Source: an uncultured Paracoccaceae bacterium
GTDB taxonomy: Bacteria; Pseudomonadota; Alphaproteobacteria; Rhodobacterales; Rhodobacteraceae
DNA length: 64,000 nucleotides
NCBI GenBank assembly: GCA_938005545.1
Contig: CALKXV010000033.1
Location: forward strand, 1-64,000
Direction: 5' to 3'
Positions 62,690 through 64,000 of the stretch are shown here, one piece after another (the first letter of the stretch is position 1; every line of letters begins with the position of its first letter). The position numbers and the translations under genes were made by a program. The notes under the pieces were generated by a model that was not told the DNA's origin, searched no databases, and worked only from the letters and a program-made list of their open reading frames with translations.

Positions 62690-64000
62690 TCAATTGAATT
62701 TATCGACAGGAATATCTGCCGATGCCGCGCGAATTACTTTGCGCGTAACCTCGCCGCCTTTTCGAACAGCGGGGGGAATACTTGCCGCGAGGCCTAAAAG
62801 CTCGCGATCATTGAATGGGTTCACAAAGAAATTTCCGTTAAAACCCAGATAGTAAGCACCCAACGTGTTCGGTAGCCACTGTTCGATTGCTAGGAAATCG
62901 TAACATCTGGATTGAGTACTTTCTGGCAACGATTGAAGCCATTTCGAAAAATCGGGTCGCCAACGCGTTTGCATTTCGTCCGGAGTGCCGTCACGAAGCC
63001 GCAGTCGCTTCAACCCATAGCGGATGTGCGGTGGGCGCCCGATCCGATCTGATCGCCAATGAGTTGCGCGTAGCATTTCGATCCCCCCTCCCCGCAGAAC
63101 AAGATGATCGCGGGTGTACTGTTCCAAACATCCGAGTGCCGACAGTTCTGCTCTGGTACACGCCCAACCGGTTTTCAGGCGAAAATCGCGAAGGTTGGAC
63201 CTGCCGGGCTCAACCTTAAAATACGTCTTGTAATCCTGTCCAAGGCTACTGACCAAATCACGCCCGATGCGGGTGTCTCTTTTGGTTGGATTATTGAATC
63301 TGTAGCCAGAGAACTCAGAAAAATCTTCAAGGAAGCTGGATCCGCATGCCAGCAACAACCGAGAATCGTGCCCCGCGGTTACCGGTAAAATACATGAGAA
63401 CGCAGACGTCAAAGCGCGGAGGATACATGTTTGCTTCTCCGCGATCCTTTGGCAAGCGCGGTCAATCTCGGCCTCGTCAATAATGAGCTTGAAATCCGAG
63501 CCAGGCCAAAATCGGTGTTGACTGAAAGTTTCTAGATCGAGGTAGAGGTTTGGAACGCCTCGTTTCGCCCTTCGGTCAATAGTATTTTGAAGGCTTGCGC
63601 TCGTTAGGCCTGTTAGCAGGTTTTTGGTCCGAAACTTTGGATTGGGTTGAAGCGGATAGGCGCAAAGCACGGACACGGAACTACCGACCGCGCAAAGCGT
63701 CGGGTCATATACCCAAGACATGTCGCCAGAGGGATCACTGTATAAGCGAGAGAGCCTATTGGTTAGCAGTAGAGCGACATATCGTCCTCCGAGCTGTGCT
63801 ACGAAGGCTTCGAAAGCATCCGGGAGCGTGTCACTATCGACATCCACAGGCAATAGGCTCGCCCCCTGAACAAGCTCTCCATCTGAGTTCCATGCAATCC
63901 CGAGAATGAACCCAATACGAACGCCGTTTACATCCTGAACTTCATTGACTGCCAGAGCGTCTCCAATCCCCAAAGTCCATGGCCCAAGCGTCTCACGGTG
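62690..64000 (-). CDS. Asparagine-synthase-like protein (5' end outside window)
   Basis: At least 436 residues; the frame stays open to the right edge, so the N terminus is missing. The AsnB-type ATP-pyrophosphatase loop appears as ILPVTAGHDSRLLLACGSSF in place of the usual SGGLDSR. The C-terminal part (WLPNTLGAYYLGFNGNFFVN, PFNDRELLGLAASIPP) matches the family's PFLD-type region. Such proteins are frequent in capsule, O-antigen and exopolysaccharide clusters, where they may amidate or modify sugars or peptides. Lower GC suggests transfer. Confidence 0.7.
   Translation of the reverse strand, partial: HRETLGPWTLGIGDALAVNEVQDVNGVRIGFILGIAWNSDGELVQGASLLPVDVDSDTLPDAFEAFVAQLGGRYVALLLTNRLSRLYSDPSGDMSWVYDPTLCAVGSSVSVLCAYPLQPNPKFRTKNLLTGLTSASLQNTIDRRAKRGVPNLYLDLETFSQHRFWPGSDFKLIIDEAEIDRACQRIAEKQTCILRALTSAFSCILPVTAGHDSRLLLACGSSFLEDFSEFSGYRFNNPTKRDTRIGRDLVSSLGQDYKTYFKVEPGRSNLRDFRLKTGWACTRAELSALGCLEQYTRDHLVLRGGGIEMLRATHWRSDRIGRPPHIRYGLKRLRLRDGTPDEMQTRWRPDFSKWLQSLPESTQSRCYDFLAIEQWLPNTLGAYYLGFNGNFFVNPFNDRELLGLAASIPPAVRKGGEVTRKVIRAASADIPVDKFN

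Overview
The window looks like chromosomal DNA of a marine alphaproteobacterium of the Rhodobacteraceae (Roseobacter group). This is inferred from protein content (Xsc/Pta taurine-sulfonate genes, phosphatidylcholine synthase, TamA/TamB, a DUF484-xerC pair, a CueR-regulated CopA, homogentisate-pathway hpd with an Lrp regulator), from moderately high GC, and from dense ATGA/GTGA gene overlaps. No rRNA, tRNA or CRISPR array was seen.

Layout. 0-3 kb: regulatory intergenic DNA with an 11-bp phased repeat, an ArsR regulator, a LysR regulator divergent from a flavin azoreductase, and a SIMPL-domain periplasmic protein. 3.2-5.7 kb: a protein joining a GspL/PilM-like cytoplasmic part to a GspC/PilP-like end, with a nine-copy in-frame tandem repeat between. 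5.7-7.4 kb: hpd and a divergent Lrp regulator. 7.4-14 kb: a SitABCD-type Mn/Fe importer divergent from copA-cueR. 14-20.7 kb: tamA-tamB, then rsfS-rlmH. 20.7-24.4 kb: a degenerate single-domain response regulator, pgm and glpK on the minus strand. 24.5-31 kb: an exported MBL-fold protein, two hypotheticals, a GlcD-like flavoprotein, DUF484, xerC, pcs and an AhpD-like protein. 31-33.8 kb: xsc-pta.

34-46 kb: two hypotheticals, then a long sugar-uptake operon (solute-binding protein, two enlarged permeases, MalK-type ATPase, three Gfo/Idh/MocA dehydrogenases, a CE15-like glucuronoyl esterase), followed by gnd. Together these suggest uptake of a uronate-ester-bearing oligosaccharide and oxidation of its sugars. 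46-51 kb: a multi-PAS hybrid kinase with an OmpR-type regulator, a DUF1127 protein, and a cysteine synthase fused to a glutaredoxin.

51.2-53.7 kb is an intact IS1595-like element with 24-bp terminal inverted repeats. It carries three passenger genes beside its transposase. It landed just upstream of a 39-codon ORF.

54-60.4 kb is the most unusual region: OsmC (its ribosome-binding site lies inside a 10-bp hairpin), three tiny basic ORFs, two FAD enzymes, a group-I truncated hemoglobin, a class III nucleotide cyclase with altered catalytic residues, and a PAS histidine kinase, closely packed on one strand. I read this as a candidate redox or gas-responsive signalling operon not matching any system I know. 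An MsrB-like exported protein follows. The right edge (61.8-64 kb) has less GC-rich genes (a methyltransferase-like protein and a partial asparagine-synthase-like protein), perhaps the border of a surface-polysaccharide island.
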